Origin: JAGRMG01 sp047975215
GTDB taxonomy: Bacteria; Pseudomonadota; Alphaproteobacteria; Rhodobacterales; Rhodobacteraceae
Length of the DNA stretch: 64,000 bases
Direction: 5' to 3'
Assembly (NCBI GenBank): GCA_047975215.1
Contig: JBKEDD010000098.1
Coordinates: 1 to 64,000, forward strand
Made by a program: the position numbers and the translations under genes. The notes below the pieces were generated by a model that did not search any database, was not told where the DNA came from, and was given only the letters and a program-made list of their open reading frames with translations. Shown here piece by piece: positions 35,044-43,369 of the stretch (position 1 is its first letter; every line of letters begins with the position of its first letter).

Positions 35044-35316
35044 ATGGCAAGCAATTCCGACGCGGGCGCGACGCCCGCAAACGTGGCCGCGAAGGCCACG
35101 ATCGCCGGTGTTCTGGACCGGCACGAAGTTTCGTTGATCGGCGTCTTCGGCAGTGACAGCGATATGAAAGCGATGGTCCGCCTGCCCGGCGGGCGCATCA
35201 AGGCCGTGCGCACCGGCGCCCGGCTGGCGCAAGGCCGGGTCGTCGGAATCGACGCCGAGGGGCTGATGCTTCAGGTCAACGGCCGGATCCGCCGCTTGGC
35301 ACTGCCCTCGGGCTGA
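35044..35316 (+). CDS. Small protein with PilP/GspC-like homology region
   Basis: A 90-residue protein. SLIGVFGSDSDMKAMVRLPGGRIKAV and GRVVGIDAEGLMLQVNGR resemble the small beta-domain of PilP and type II secretion GspC (homology region), where such domains bind secretin partners. There is no signal peptide or membrane helix in this short form. It stands alone between purF and the VPLPA-CTERM gene, with no pilus genes nearby, so the assignment is tentative. Confidence 0.55.
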   Translation: MASNSDAGATPANVAAKATIAGVLDRHEVSLIGVFGSDSDMKAMVRLPGGRIKAVRTGARLAQGRVVGIDAEGLMLQVNGRIRRLALPSG

Positions 35317-35361
35317 TCGGCAAGAGCGACGGCGGTTCCCTTCATCCGCTAAACAGGTGTA

Positions 35362-35389
35362 TTGCAATCAAAGACGTTTCCGGAATAAT
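35362..35389 (+). promoter_or_regulatory. Candidate promoter of the VPLPA-CTERM gene
   Basis: TTGCAA (35362-35367), 16 bases, then AATAAT (35384-35389). The -10 matches five of six consensus positions. A start near 35396 would give a leader of about 20 bases. The -10 overlaps the left arm of an inverted repeat. Confidence 0.45.
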
Positions 35390-35404
35390 TGAACCATATT
35401 CCGG
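35380..35404. promoter_or_regulatory. Inverted repeat spanning promoter and Shine-Dalgarno of the VPLPA-CTERM gene
   Basis: CCGGAAT, 11 bases, ATTCCGG. The right arm runs into GGAGGG, the ribosome binding site (35403-35408). It may be an operator overlapping the -10, or an RNA hairpin if transcription starts upstream. Confidence 0.45.
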
Positions 35405-35416
35405 AGGGACATATTG

Positions 35417-36040
35417 ATGAAGACCATTCTCGCTACAACCGCGTTGCTGCTGTCGGCCCAGGCCGTCGCGGCGGCACCCGTCTATCTGAACAAAGACAAT
35501 ATCACCGTCAGTCTCGGTGCCAGCATGGCGGCAGAGCCATTCGAGAACACCACGACGGCGCAGGCGCTGAGCAACGTGATCGACGCTCCGAGCGCATCCG
35601 CGACCGAAACCCACACCCAGAGCTCGCATGTCTGGGTCAGTTCGAAGTCGCTGGAACTGGATTTCGATTTCGGCACCGAATACGACCTGACGGCGCTGCA
35701 TCTGTGGAACTACCACACCGAAGCCTATGACGTCGACACCATCGACTTCAAGTTCTACGACGCCGCCAACTCCCTCGTGGGTTCCCTGCTGTCCACGCCC
35801 AGCCTGGGCGTCGGGGTCGTCCAGTCGGCCCAGACCTACCTTCTCAGCTTTCCCGCGCGTGTCCAGTATGTGAATGCCGTCCTGTCGGGCGACAATGGAC
35901 AGGTGGATTTCAACAATATCGGCTTCACCGGCGAGGTCTCGCCGCCGATCCCCGAGGTACCGCTCCCCGCCAGCCTGCCGCTGCTTGCCGGGGCGCTCGG
36001 CCTGTTCGCCGCCATGCGTGGCCGCCGCCGGGGCCTCTGA
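35417..36040 (+). CDS. Exported protein with VPLPA-CTERM sorting signal
   Basis: A 207-residue protein. It has an N-terminal signal peptide (MKTILATTALLLSAQAVAAA), a beta-rich middle (YDLTALHLWNYHTEAYDVDTIDF) reminiscent of discoidin-like carbohydrate-binding folds, and a C-terminal tripartite signal VPLPASLPLLAGALGL - AAM - RGRRRGL. The VPLPA-CTERM signal is recognised by exosortase systems that anchor proteins at the cell surface, often with exopolysaccharide. No exosortase gene is in the window. GGAGGG precedes the ATG. Confidence 0.85.
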   Translation: MKTILATTALLLSAQAVAAAPVYLNKDNITVSLGASMAAEPFENTTTAQALSNVIDAPSASATETHTQSSHVWVSSKSLELDFDFGTEYDLTALHLWNYHTEAYDVDTIDFKFYDAANSLVGSLLSTPSLGVGVVQSAQTYLLSFPARVQYVNAVLSGDNGQVDFNNIGFTGEVSPPIPEVPLPASLPLLAGALGLFAAMRGRRRGL

Positions 36041-36059
36041 CCTTCAACACGGCTTAACC

Positions 36060-36085
36060 GGCCCGCCCGTGCCATCGGGCGGGCC
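36060..36085 (+). terminator. Strong hairpin after the VPLPA-CTERM gene
   Basis: GGCCCGCCCG-tgccat-CGGGCGGGCC, a ten-base perfect stem with a six-base loop, 20 bases after the stop codon. It is followed by ATTCTG, so the T tract is weak, but the position suits a terminator. Confidence 0.7.
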
Positions 36086-36157
36086 ATTCTGCCACGGTTC
36101 CGCCACCGGCGGCGTTCCTCTCTTGACCTTGCCCGCATCTGGCCCCAGAGCACGGGC

Positions 36158-36796
36158 ATGACACAGATTGCCCTTGTTACCGGCGCGTCACGCGGCCTCG
36201 GCGCGGCCCTTGCCGAGGCCCTGGCGCCCAGCCATCACATCATCGCCGTGGCCCGCACCACCGGCGCGCTGGAAGAGCTTGACGACCGTATCCGCGCCGG
36301 CGGCGGCGGCGCCGCGACGCTGGCGCCGATGGATATCACCCAGCCGCCGGCCATGGCGACGCGTTGCCGGGGCATCCATGACCGCTGGGGCAGGCTCGAT
36401 TTGTGGCTGCACTGCGCGATTCATGCCGCGCCACTGTCTCCGGCCGGCCATATCGACCCCAAGGACTGGGAAAAATCGGTAGCTATCAATGCCAGCGCCG
36501 TATCCGTGCTGATCGCCTATGTGGCGCCGCTGCTGGGCCACGAGGGGCGCGCGGTGTTCTTCGACGACCCGCGCGCCGGAGAGAAGTTCTTTGGCGCCTA
36601 TGGCGCCACCAAGGCGGCGCAGATGGCATTGGCGCGCAGCTGGGCGGCCGAAAGCAGGAACATCGGCCCGGACGTGCGCATTCTCCAGCCCCGCCCGATG
36701 CCCACCGGAACCCGCGCCCGGTTCTTTCCGGGCGAGGATCGCAGCGGCCTTGCCGCCCCGGCAGACGAGGCCGCCCGCCTGATCGCATTGCTGTAG
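36158..36796 (+). CDS. Short-chain dehydrogenase/reductase family protein
   Basis: A 212-residue Rossmann-fold protein. The cofactor loop is TGASRGLGAALAEAL and the active-site Tyr-Lys pair is YGATK near residue 148. The usual catalytic Ser about 13 residues before the Tyr is missing (that stretch reads VFFDDPRAGEKFFGAY), and the NNAG motif is replaced by LHCAIHAAP. It may therefore be a poor or non-catalytic member. Substrate unknown. It ends 77 bases before a small converging lipoprotein gene. Confidence 0.8.
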   Translation: MTQIALVTGASRGLGAALAEALAPSHHIIAVARTTGALEELDDRIRAGGGGAATLAPMDITQPPAMATRCRGIHDRWGRLDLWLHCAIHAAPLSPAGHIDPKDWEKSVAINASAVSVLIAYVAPLLGHEGRAVFFDDPRAGEKFFGAYGATKAAQMALARSWAAESRNIGPDVRILQPRPMPTGTRARFFPGEDRSGLAAPADEAARLIALL

Positions 36797-36873
36797 GGCG
36801 GCAGGCCCGGCAAGCCGGATCGCAAGCGACCCGGAGTCATGCAGTCAACGCAGCAGGTTTCTGTTCCCGCCGA

Positions 36874-37059
36874 CTAGCAGCGGAACCAGTAGGCCTTGTG
36901 ATCGGGCGGCGCGGTGGTCTGAAAGGTCGCGCCCGGACAGACGGCTTGCGCCTGTGCGACCGCCTCGGGCGTCGGGGCGCCAGTCGAAGGAAGGGGGCCG
37001 AACGGGACCGTGCAGGCCGAAACGGCGACGAAAGCAGCGATTGCAGAAAAACGCAGCAC
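36874..37059 (-). CDS. Small lipoprotein
   Basis: A 61-residue protein with a GTG start after GAGGAGG. The N terminus LRFSAIAAFVAVSAC is a short signal with a lipobox ending at Cys16, predicting lipidation. The mature ~45 residues contain two more Cys (QAVCPGATF and the final WFRC) that could form a disulfide. The function is unknown. It is divergent from surE. Confidence 0.7.
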   Translation of the reverse strand: MLRFSAIAAFVAVSACTVPFGPLPSTGAPTPEAVAQAQAVCPGATFQTTAPPDHKAYWFRC

Positions 37060-37262
37060 AACACGCGCCTCCTCTGAAAGGGCAATGAAGCAAGGCTAGA
37101 CGACCGGACGGCGGTATTCAACGGCACTTCCGGGTTCACGGTCGGGCAAGCGCGCGGGCTGGTCGGGGTCCGGTTTCCGGCTTTGCCCGGCGGCGGGTGC
37201 AAAAGCGGTTTCTTGCCCGCGTCGCGCGCGCCGTCTATCAAGGCTGAAACGAGGCAGGATTC

Positions 37263-38045
37263 ATGCGCATTCTTCTTACCAACGATGACGGCATCAACGC
37301 ACCCGGGCTGGGGGTTCTCGAAGCGATTGCCGCCGATCTGGCCGGGGCCGACGGCGAGGTCTGGGTGGTGGCGCCCGCGTTCGAGCAGTCGGGCGTGGCC
37401 CACAGCATCAGCTACACCCATCCGATGATGATCGCCCGGCTGGGCGAGCGGCGCTTTGCCGCCGAGGGCAGCCCGGCCGACTGCGTCATGGCGGGGCTGC
37501 ATGACGTGATGCGCGCCGCAGCGCCCGATCTGGTGCTTTCGGGCGTCAACCGCGGCAACAACTCGGCCGAGAACGCGCTTTATTCCGGAACGCTGGGCGG
37601 AGCGATGGAAGCGGCCCTGCAGGGTATTCCGGCGCTGGCCCTGTCGCAGTATTTTGGCCCCGACAACCTGGGCCTGGACGACCCGTTCGAGGCCGCCGCC
37701 GCGCATGGCGCTGCGGTGGTGCGCAAGGTGCTTGCCGCCTCCCCGGCGCCCGACGACGGCTACCGGCTGTTCTTCAACGTCAACTTCCCCCCGGTTGGCG
37801 CCGGGTCGGTGAAGGGCGTGAGGATCGCGCCGCAGGGGATTCGCCACGGCACGCGCTTCGGGGTCGAACCGCATTCCTCGCCATCCGGGCGCCGGTTCTT
37901 GTGGATCAAGGGCGGCAACCAGCATGTGCCGGCAGCGCCGGGCAGCGATGCGGCGGTCAATCTGGAAGGGTTCGTTTCGGTCACGCCGATGCGCGCCGAC
38001 CTGACCGCGCATGACGTGCTGGGGGCGATGAAAGCCATCGAATGA
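37263..38045 (+). CDS. surE: 5'/3'-nucleotidase SurE
   Basis: A 260-residue metal-dependent phosphatase acting on nucleoside monophosphates. It has MRILLTNDDGINAPG with the metal-binding Asp8-Asp9, SGVAHSISYT, and LVLSGVNRGNNSAENALYSGT. It is followed by pcm with an ATGA overlap, the conserved surE-pcm pairing linked to stationary-phase survival and protein repair. Confidence 0.97.
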   Translation: MRILLTNDDGINAPGLGVLEAIAADLAGADGEVWVVAPAFEQSGVAHSISYTHPMMIARLGERRFAAEGSPADCVMAGLHDVMRAAAPDLVLSGVNRGNNSAENALYSGTLGGAMEAALQGIPALALSQYFGPDNLGLDDPFEAAAAHGAAVVRKVLAASPAPDDGYRLFFNVNFPPVGAGSVKGVRIAPQGIRHGTRFGVEPHSSPSGRRFLWIKGGNQHVPAAPGSDAAVNLEGFVSVTPMRADLTAHDVLGAMKAIE

Positions 38046-38689
38046 CCGGACCGGCGGCAGAAACCAAGATGCAGTTCCTTTACGCGCTGCGCTCGAAGGG
38101 GGTCACGGATGCCCGGGTGCTGGGCGCCATGGAGGAGATCGACCGCGGCGCCTTTGTCCGCGGCCTGTTTTCCGAACGCGCCTACGAGGACATGCCGCTA
38201 CCCATCGCCTGCGGCCAGACTATAAGCCAGCCCTCGGTGGTCGGCATCATGACCACGGCTTTGCAGGTCAACCCGCGCGACAAGGTGCTCGAGGTCGGGA
38301 CCGGATCGGGCTATCAGGCGGCGATCCTCAGCCGGCTGGCGCGGCGTGTCTACACCGTGGAACGCCACGCGCGGCTGGTGCGCGAGGCGCGCGAGCTGTT
38401 CGACCGGATGGGACTGGTCAACATAACCGCCGTAACCGCGGACGGATCGCATGGCATGCCCGAACAGGCGCCCTTCGACCGCATCATCGTGACAGCCGCC
38501 GCAGAAGACCCGCCCGGGCCGCTCTTGGCGCAGTTGAAGATTGGCGGTATCATGGTCGTACCCGTCGGCCAGTCCGGCACCGTGCAGACGCTGATCCGGG
38601 TGCGCCGCGGCGCAACCGGGTTCGATTACGAGGAAATCCGCCCGGTCCGGTTCGTGCCGCTGCTGGAAGGGCTGGGCAAGGATGGCTGA
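38042..38689 (+). CDS. pcm: Protein-L-isoaspartate O-methyltransferase
   Basis: A 215-residue repair methyltransferase that methylates isoaspartyl residues. RGLFSERAYEDMPLPIACGQTISQP is the substrate-binding signature, and VLEVGTGSGYQAAIL is the SAM site near residue 82. DRIIVTAAAEDPP and GGIMVVPVGQ follow. It is cotranscribed with surE and lies 62 bases before nlpD. Confidence 0.96.
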   Translation: MTGPAAETKMQFLYALRSKGVTDARVLGAMEEIDRGAFVRGLFSERAYEDMPLPIACGQTISQPSVVGIMTTALQVNPRDKVLEVGTGSGYQAAILSRLARRVYTVERHARLVREARELFDRMGLVNITAVTADGSHGMPEQAPFDRIIVTAAAEDPPGPLLAQLKIGGIMVVPVGQSGTVQTLIRVRRGATGFDYEEIRPVRFVPLLEGLGKDG

Positions 38690-38751
38690 AGCGAGCGATT
38701 GTACCGCAACCCCCCGGACAACAGGGGGGAGGATGTATTGAGGATGGTGAG

Positions 38752-39906
38752 ATGCATATTGTTTCCGTGACCCGACCGGCCCGCCTGGGCGCCGCAGTCT
38801 CGGCCCTGGCGCTGCTGACAGGCTGTTCGGAGCCGCTGGATTTCGACTTGCGCGGCAATCTCGGCGCCTTCAGCACCGCCGATGCGGCCCGCTCGGTCAG
38901 CACCGCCGACAGGCCCGCCCCCGACAATCGCGGCATCATCTCCTATCCGCAGTATCAGGTCGCGGTGGCGCGGCGTGGCGACACGGTGAACGATGTCGCC
39001 GCGCGTATCGGCCTGCCTGCCGGCGACCTGGCCCGATTCAACGGCATGGAACCCGAAGGCAAGCTGCGCGAGGGCGAGATACTGGCGCTGCCGCGCCGCG
39101 TGGCCGAACCCTCGGCGGCGACAGGCGTGGATATCGCCGCGCTGGCCGGCAGCGCCATCGACAGCGCACCCGACACCTCGCCGGTTCAGACCACGACGCT
39201 GCCTGCGGCGCCGAGACCGCCGGCACCGCAATCGCAGCCCGAGCCGGTCCGCCACAAGGTTGTGCGGGGCGAAACCGCCTATACCGTCTCGCGGCTATAT
39301 CAGGTGCCGGTAAAGGCGCTGGCGGAATGGAACGGGCTGGGCTCCGATTTCGCCATTCGCGAGGGTCAGTACCTGCTGATTCCGATCACCGACCAGCCGC
39401 CGCGCGGTGTGCCCGAAACAACCACGACCGCGCCGGGCCAGGGTTCGCCCACGCCGACACCGCCAAGTGCCACGGCGCCGCTGCCTGACGAACGCATCGA
39501 CCCGACACCGCCCGAACCGCCGGCGGTTTCGGTGGGCCAGCCAAGCCATACCAGCGCCGCGCGCATGGCAATGCCGGTCAAGGGCAAGATCATCCGCACT
39601 TATTCCAAGGGCCGCAACGACGGCATCGACATTGCCGGCAGCCCGGGCGCGGCCATCGCCGCGGCGGCCGAAGGCACGGTGCGCGCGGTCACGGCGGATG
39701 CCGACAAGGTACCCATCGTGGTGGTGGACCATGGTGACAACCTGTTGACGGTCTATGCCAATCTCGACGCGATCGCGGTAAAAAAGGGCGACCGGCTGAA
39801 GCGCGGGCAGACGCTGGCCAAGCTGCGCGCCGGCGACAAGGCCTATGTCCACTTCGAGGTGCGCAAGGGCTTTGACAGTGTCGATCCGATGCCCTACCTG
39901 CAATAG
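38752..39906 (+). CDS. nlpD: NlpD-like LysM/LytM lipoprotein, probably an amidase activator
   Basis: A 384-residue lipoprotein with lipobox LLTGC (Cys25). Two LysM domains follow (YQVAVARRGDTVNDVA..; HKVVRGETAYTVSRLY..), then a Pro-rich linker and a C-terminal LytM/M23 domain. The zinc ligands are degenerate (NDGID for HxxxD; VHFEVR for HxH), as in E. coli NlpD, which activates an amidase instead of cutting peptidoglycan itself. The surE-pcm-nlpD order matches enterobacteria. Confidence 0.9.
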   Translation: MHIVSVTRPARLGAAVSALALLTGCSEPLDFDLRGNLGAFSTADAARSVSTADRPAPDNRGIISYPQYQVAVARRGDTVNDVAARIGLPAGDLARFNGMEPEGKLREGEILALPRRVAEPSAATGVDIAALAGSAIDSAPDTSPVQTTTLPAAPRPPAPQSQPEPVRHKVVRGETAYTVSRLYQVPVKALAEWNGLGSDFAIREGQYLLIPITDQPPRGVPETTTTAPGQGSPTPTPPSATAPLPDERIDPTPPEPPAVSVGQPSHTSAARMAMPVKGKIIRTYSKGRNDGIDIAGSPGAAIAAAAEGTVRAVTADADKVPIVVVDHGDNLLTVYANLDAIAVKKGDRLKRGQTLAKLRAGDKAYVHFEVRKGFDSVDPMPYLQ

Positions 39907-39909
39907 CCC

Positions 39910-40938
39910 ATGCGGCTGGGCCTGGTCGCTTCCGTACGGGACGAGGCTCCCTATCTGGTCGAATGGGTGGCGCATCACCGCGCGCTGGGCTTCGGCCCCA
40001 TCCTGATCTACCAGAACGATTCGCGCGACGGCACCGGCGAACTGCTGGCGGCGATGGCCGCGCAGGGGCTGATCGGGTGGCACGACAATTCCGCCCGCCG
40101 GACCTACCGGCGCGCCCGGCTGCGGCATCAGCCGCCGGTGATCCGGGCGCTGATGCGGGCGCAGGCATCCGGGCTGGCCGAGTCCTGCGATTATGTGCTG
40201 GTCTGCGACGTGGACGAGTTCCTGGTTGTCTACGGGGATACCGGCGCCGCGGCGCTGATCGAGCGTCTGGGCCACCCCGACGCCGTGTCGTTCGCCTGGC
40301 GCGTGTTCGGCGACAACGGGCGCGACACGTTCGACCCAAGTCCGGTGGCCGAGCGTTTTACGCGCGCCGCCGGTGCGGACGATCCGGGCGTCGCGCGGCC
40401 CTACTGGCAGGTCAAAACGCTGTTTCGCCCCGCCCGCACGACGCTTTGGAAACAGCACCGCCCCCGGTTCGACGGCGCGCCGGTCAATTGGCGCGACGCG
40501 GCCGGGCGCGACATCGCCGACAGGATGCGCCAGGGCCATGTGCTCGACCCGCCGGCACTGGAGCAGGCCGCCATGCACCACTATCACTGCAAGTCACGGG
40601 CCGAGTTTCACCTCAAGATCATGCGCGGATACGGCTGCCTGACGCCTAAGCGACGGGTGCGCCCGGGGCTGGGAACCCGGACCGCGATGAATGCCAACGC
40701 AGTCCCCTGCCCGATGCCAGATGCGCTGCGCAAAGCGCGTATCCGTGAAATGGCGCGTATCCGCGCCCTGCCCGGAATCGCCCGCGCCGAGGCTGCGGCG
40801 CTGGCCCGCTTCGGCGTGCTGCTTGAACGCGCCGACCGCGCGGTGCGGGCCGACCCGGCGCGCTGGCAGGCCGGGTTTCTGGCTGACAGCGACACGATGC
40901 GCGACCGCGCCGAACGTATCCTTGCCGGAGAAGACTGA
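39910..40938 (+). CDS. Glycosyltransferase, GT2_4 type
   Basis: A 342-residue glycosyltransferase related to those at 16-22 kb: LVASVRDEAPYLVEWVAHH, QNDSRDGTGEL, CDVDEFLVVY with DxD near residue 100, and FAWRVFGDNG. It starts three bases after nlpD, in the place where enterobacteria have rpoS. Being cotranscribed with an envelope gene suggests a surface glycan role. Substrate unknown. Confidence 0.82.
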   Translation: MRLGLVASVRDEAPYLVEWVAHHRALGFGPILIYQNDSRDGTGELLAAMAAQGLIGWHDNSARRTYRRARLRHQPPVIRALMRAQASGLAESCDYVLVCDVDEFLVVYGDTGAAALIERLGHPDAVSFAWRVFGDNGRDTFDPSPVAERFTRAAGADDPGVARPYWQVKTLFRPARTTLWKQHRPRFDGAPVNWRDAAGRDIADRMRQGHVLDPPALEQAAMHHYHCKSRAEFHLKIMRGYGCLTPKRRVRPGLGTRTAMNANAVPCPMPDALRKARIREMARIRALPGIARAEAAALARFGVLLERADRAVRADPARWQAGFLADSDTMRDRAERILAGED

Positions 40939-40965
40939 CCCCATGGAGCGGGCCTGCCCGCCGGT

Positions 40966-41481
40966 TCAGTCGCCCCCGCCGCCCCGGTGGCGGCCACGGG
41001 GGCCGCCCCGGCGCATCGCCTGTTCCACCCGGTCGGCATAAGCGGCCCGCTCGGTATCTCCCATCGCCGCTACCCGCGCCAGCCAGGCCTCGCGAAGTTC
41101 GTCCCGGATTGCGGCACGGCGTCGGTTCTGATCGTCCAGAAGCGACCGCAGGATCGCCGTGTCGAAGGGAACCGCCCGCAGGGCATCGGCCACCGCCGAA
41201 GCCTCGGCCCGGCGGCGGGCGCGATAGCCGCCGTTCCCGTCGCGGGCCAGATCGTCGCGGGCCAGCGCGCGCAGGGCGCGGCGATCCTGCTGCGGCAATT
41301 CGCGGATCATCGCTCCGGCCAGCGAACGCGGCGGCTGGTGCATCTCGCCGGCACGCCCGTATCGCAGCGCGGCACCCGCGGCCAGGCCCGCGACCAGCAG
41401 GTTCAGCGCCAGTGACAGCCCCAGAAGCACACGCATCCAGCGCGGGCAGCGGCCTTGCCGCGGTTGATCCCGGTCGCTCAT
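40966..41481 (-). CDS. Periplasmic heavy-metal sensor-like protein
   Basis: A 171-residue protein with one N-terminal transmembrane helix (LLGLSLALNLLVAGLAAGAAL) and a helical, Arg-rich periplasmic part ending in a Gly/Arg/His tail (RRGGPRGRHRGGGGD). It resembles the heavy-metal resistance/CnrR-ZraP-like helical hairpin family. It is the last gene of an EF-hand / sigma / anti-sigma-like operon, starting immediately after the previous stop. A role as extracytoplasmic sensor for the sigma factor is inferred. Confidence 0.75.
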   Translation of the reverse strand: MSDRDQPRQGRCPRWMRVLLGLSLALNLLVAGLAAGAALRYGRAGEMHQPPRSLAGAMIRELPQQDRRALRALARDDLARDGNGGYRARRRAEASAVADALRAVPFDTAILRSLLDDQNRRRAAIRDELREAWLARVAAMGDTERAAYADRVEQAMRRGGPRGRHRGGGGD

Positions 41482-41877
41482 CTATCCTTCCTCCGTCAGC
41501 GCGCCGACAAGATCGCCGCCGCCCAGAACATCCAGGTCCTGTACCATGCCGGACTGCACCGCGAAATCCAGCGGATCGGGCAGGAACGCCGGCGGGGAAA
41601 AGCCCAGCCAAACCCCCGCCGCGCAGGCCGCCGTCAGCCCGCCCAGGCCCGGCCAGCCGCCCAGCGCCGCAAGCACCCGGTGCAGGCGCCCGGCGAACCG
41701 GATGACGGGCGCACGGTCCGGCGCGCGCTCCCGAACCCGCTGCTGAACCCGCTCCTGAACCCTGTGCGCATCGGCCAGCATCCGCGCTTCCAGCACCGGC
41801 GGCAATGTCGCGGTTTCGCGCCTCGCGGCGGCGAAATACGCCCCCAGCCGATCGGTATCGCCTTCGATCTCAGCCAT
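41482..41877 (-). CDS. Anti-sigma-like membrane protein
   Basis: A 131-residue protein with a soluble N-terminal helical region (about 1-85, rich in Arg and Glu) and a single transmembrane segment (LTAACAAGVWLGFSPPAFL) near the C terminus. Size, topology and position, overlapping the ECF sigma gene by eight bases, fit an anti-sigma factor. I do not see a recognisable zinc-binding HxxxCxxC motif. An ATG two codons upstream is an alternative start. Confidence 0.65.
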   Translation of the reverse strand: MAEIEGDTDRLGAYFAAARRETATLPPVLEARMLADAHRVQERVQQRVRERAPDRAPVIRFAGRLHRVLAALGGWPGLGGLTAACAAGVWLGFSPPAFLPDPLDFAVQSGMVQDLDVLGGGDLVGALTEEG

Positions 41878-42451
41878 CCTCATACCCCAGTTCCTTGCGC
41901 CGCCCGGCAAGTGCCGCCGTCAGCGCGCGTTTGCCCCGCGCGGTCAGACTTTCGACCGCCTCGACACCGACCCCCATGATCGCCGCGATCTCGGGGTTCG
42001 AAAGCTCTTCGATATGGCGCAGCACCACCGCCTGCCGCTGCCGGTCGGGCAGTTGCATCAGCGCCGCCTGCAAGGCATCGGCGCGGGCGCCGTCCTGCAT
42101 CCGTTCGACCGGGCCGGGGGCCGGATCGGCGGGTTCGGGCACACCGTCCAGACCGACCTGCCCCCGGCGGCCGCGACGCTTGCGGTCCAGGCACAGGTTC
42201 AGCGTCACCCGGTAGAGCCACGTACCGACCCGGGCCTCCCCCGGCTGCCATTCGGGCGCCACGCGCCACAGCCGCAGCATCGCCTCCTGCGCCACGTCCT
42301 CGGCCTCGGCCCGGTCGCCCAGCACCCGCAGCGCAACCGAATGGGTCCGCGGCCCCAGCCGCGCCGTCAACACATGCGCCGCCTCCGCCTCGCCACGGGC
42401 GAACCGCGCCAGCAGCACATCGTCGGACGGCTCGCTTGCGGGCCGGGTCAT
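41870..42451 (-). CDS. ECF-type RNA polymerase sigma factor
   Basis: A 193-residue sigma-70 family factor with regions 2 and 4 only. Region 2 has AEDVAQEAMLRLWRVAPEW and WLYRVTLNLCLDRKRR; region 4 has LMQLPDRQRQAVVLRHIEELSNPEIAAIMGVGVEAVESLTARGKRAL. ATG at 42451 gives a normal N terminus. It is cotranscribed with an anti-sigma-like gene downstream and an EF-hand protein gene 69 bases upstream, implying regulation by an envelope signal, perhaps metal or calcium. Confidence 0.92.
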   Translation of the reverse strand: MTRPASEPSDDVLLARFARGEAEAAHVLTARLGPRTHSVALRVLGDRAEAEDVAQEAMLRLWRVAPEWQPGEARVGTWLYRVTLNLCLDRKRRGRRGQVGLDGVPEPADPAPGPVERMQDGARADALQAALMQLPDRQRQAVVLRHIEELSNPEIAAIMGVGVEAVESLTARGKRALTAALAGRRKELGYEDG

Positions 42452-42520
42452 GGCGACCGGCCCGCCGCCGAGCGAACCCGGCCCGCATATGGAGGCCGTT
42501 CCGGCCACACGGGCGGCGTG

Positions 42521-43135
42521 TCAGTTCGTGCCGGACTTGCGCCCGTCGCGGCGCATCTCGCCGCGACCGTCGCGAAAGCCGTCCCTGTAACCTTCCCGGT
42601 ACTGGCGCATCTGGCCCTTCTTCATCCGGTCGTGGCCGCCCCAGTGCCGGTGCATCCGGTCCTGCATTTTCTCCCGCATCTCCGCGAACTCCTGTTCCGA
42701 TATACCGCCGCTGCCATCGGCATCCATCCGCGCGAACATGCCCTCCATCCGCGATTGCCGGCGCGCGGGCATCTCCTCGGGCGACAGCGTGCCGTCGCCG
42801 TCCTTGTCCAGCCGAGCCAGCATCGCGGCGGTACGCTCATCGGCGCGCTTGCGCGCCTGCGCCTGCATTTCCTCAAGCGTCAGCCGGCCGTCGCCGTCGG
42901 CATCCGCCGCGGCGAAACGCGCGGCGCGACTTGCCTGCATCTCGTCGGCCGTGACCTGGCCATCGCCATCGCTGTCCAGTTCCTGAAAGTCGGGCATCTG
43001 GGTGTGCATCCGATACATGCCGCCCATCCCCTGCTTGCCGCCCGTCCCCTGGCCCGAACCGGCTGCCAGGACGCCACCTGCTCCGGCGATGCCGATCGCC
43101 GCCGCTACCACCGTGAGATATCCTGCCTTGGTCAT
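42521..43135 (-). CDS. Exported EF-hand calcium-binding protein
   Basis: A 204-residue protein with a signal peptide (TKAGYLTVVAAAIGIAGAGGVLAAG), a Gly/Met/Gln-rich stretch and four EF-hand loops: DSDGDGQVTADE, DADGDGRLTLEE, DKDGDGTLSPEE and DADGSGGISEQE, all with a full set of Ca ligands. The C terminus is basic (YREGYRDGFRDGRGEMRRDGRK). GGAG precedes the ATG at 43135. It is the first gene of the operon containing the ECF sigma factor and the metal-sensor-like protein. Confidence 0.88.
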   Translation of the reverse strand: MTKAGYLTVVAAAIGIAGAGGVLAAGSGQGTGGKQGMGGMYRMHTQMPDFQELDSDGDGQVTADEMQASRAARFAAADADGDGRLTLEEMQAQARKRADERTAAMLARLDKDGDGTLSPEEMPARRQSRMEGMFARMDADGSGGISEQEFAEMREKMQDRMHRHWGGHDRMKKGQMRQYREGYRDGFRDGRGEMRRDGRKSGTN

Positions 43136-43369
43136 CTCGTCGCTCTCCTTGCGTTGCGCGGCAGCCCCGTGCCGCCGCCTTTCATACATCACACGCCGCA
43201 CCATCCCGATTCCGTCGCTTTTCTTTCGACGCAAATGATGGCACATCCGAAGACGGGGCACAGCGGCGGGCCGTGAAAATCCACGCGCCCGGTCGCGGTA
43301 CGCGCGCCTCACCCCTTGTAACCGCGCGGCGCGGCCCCAACTGAACCAGGCAAGCAACGAAAGGCCGGT

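Noticed and set aside
33116..35080. A 654-codon open frame antisense to purF
   Set aside because: purF carries all family motifs; the antisense product resembles nothing and spans into non-coding DNA on both sides.
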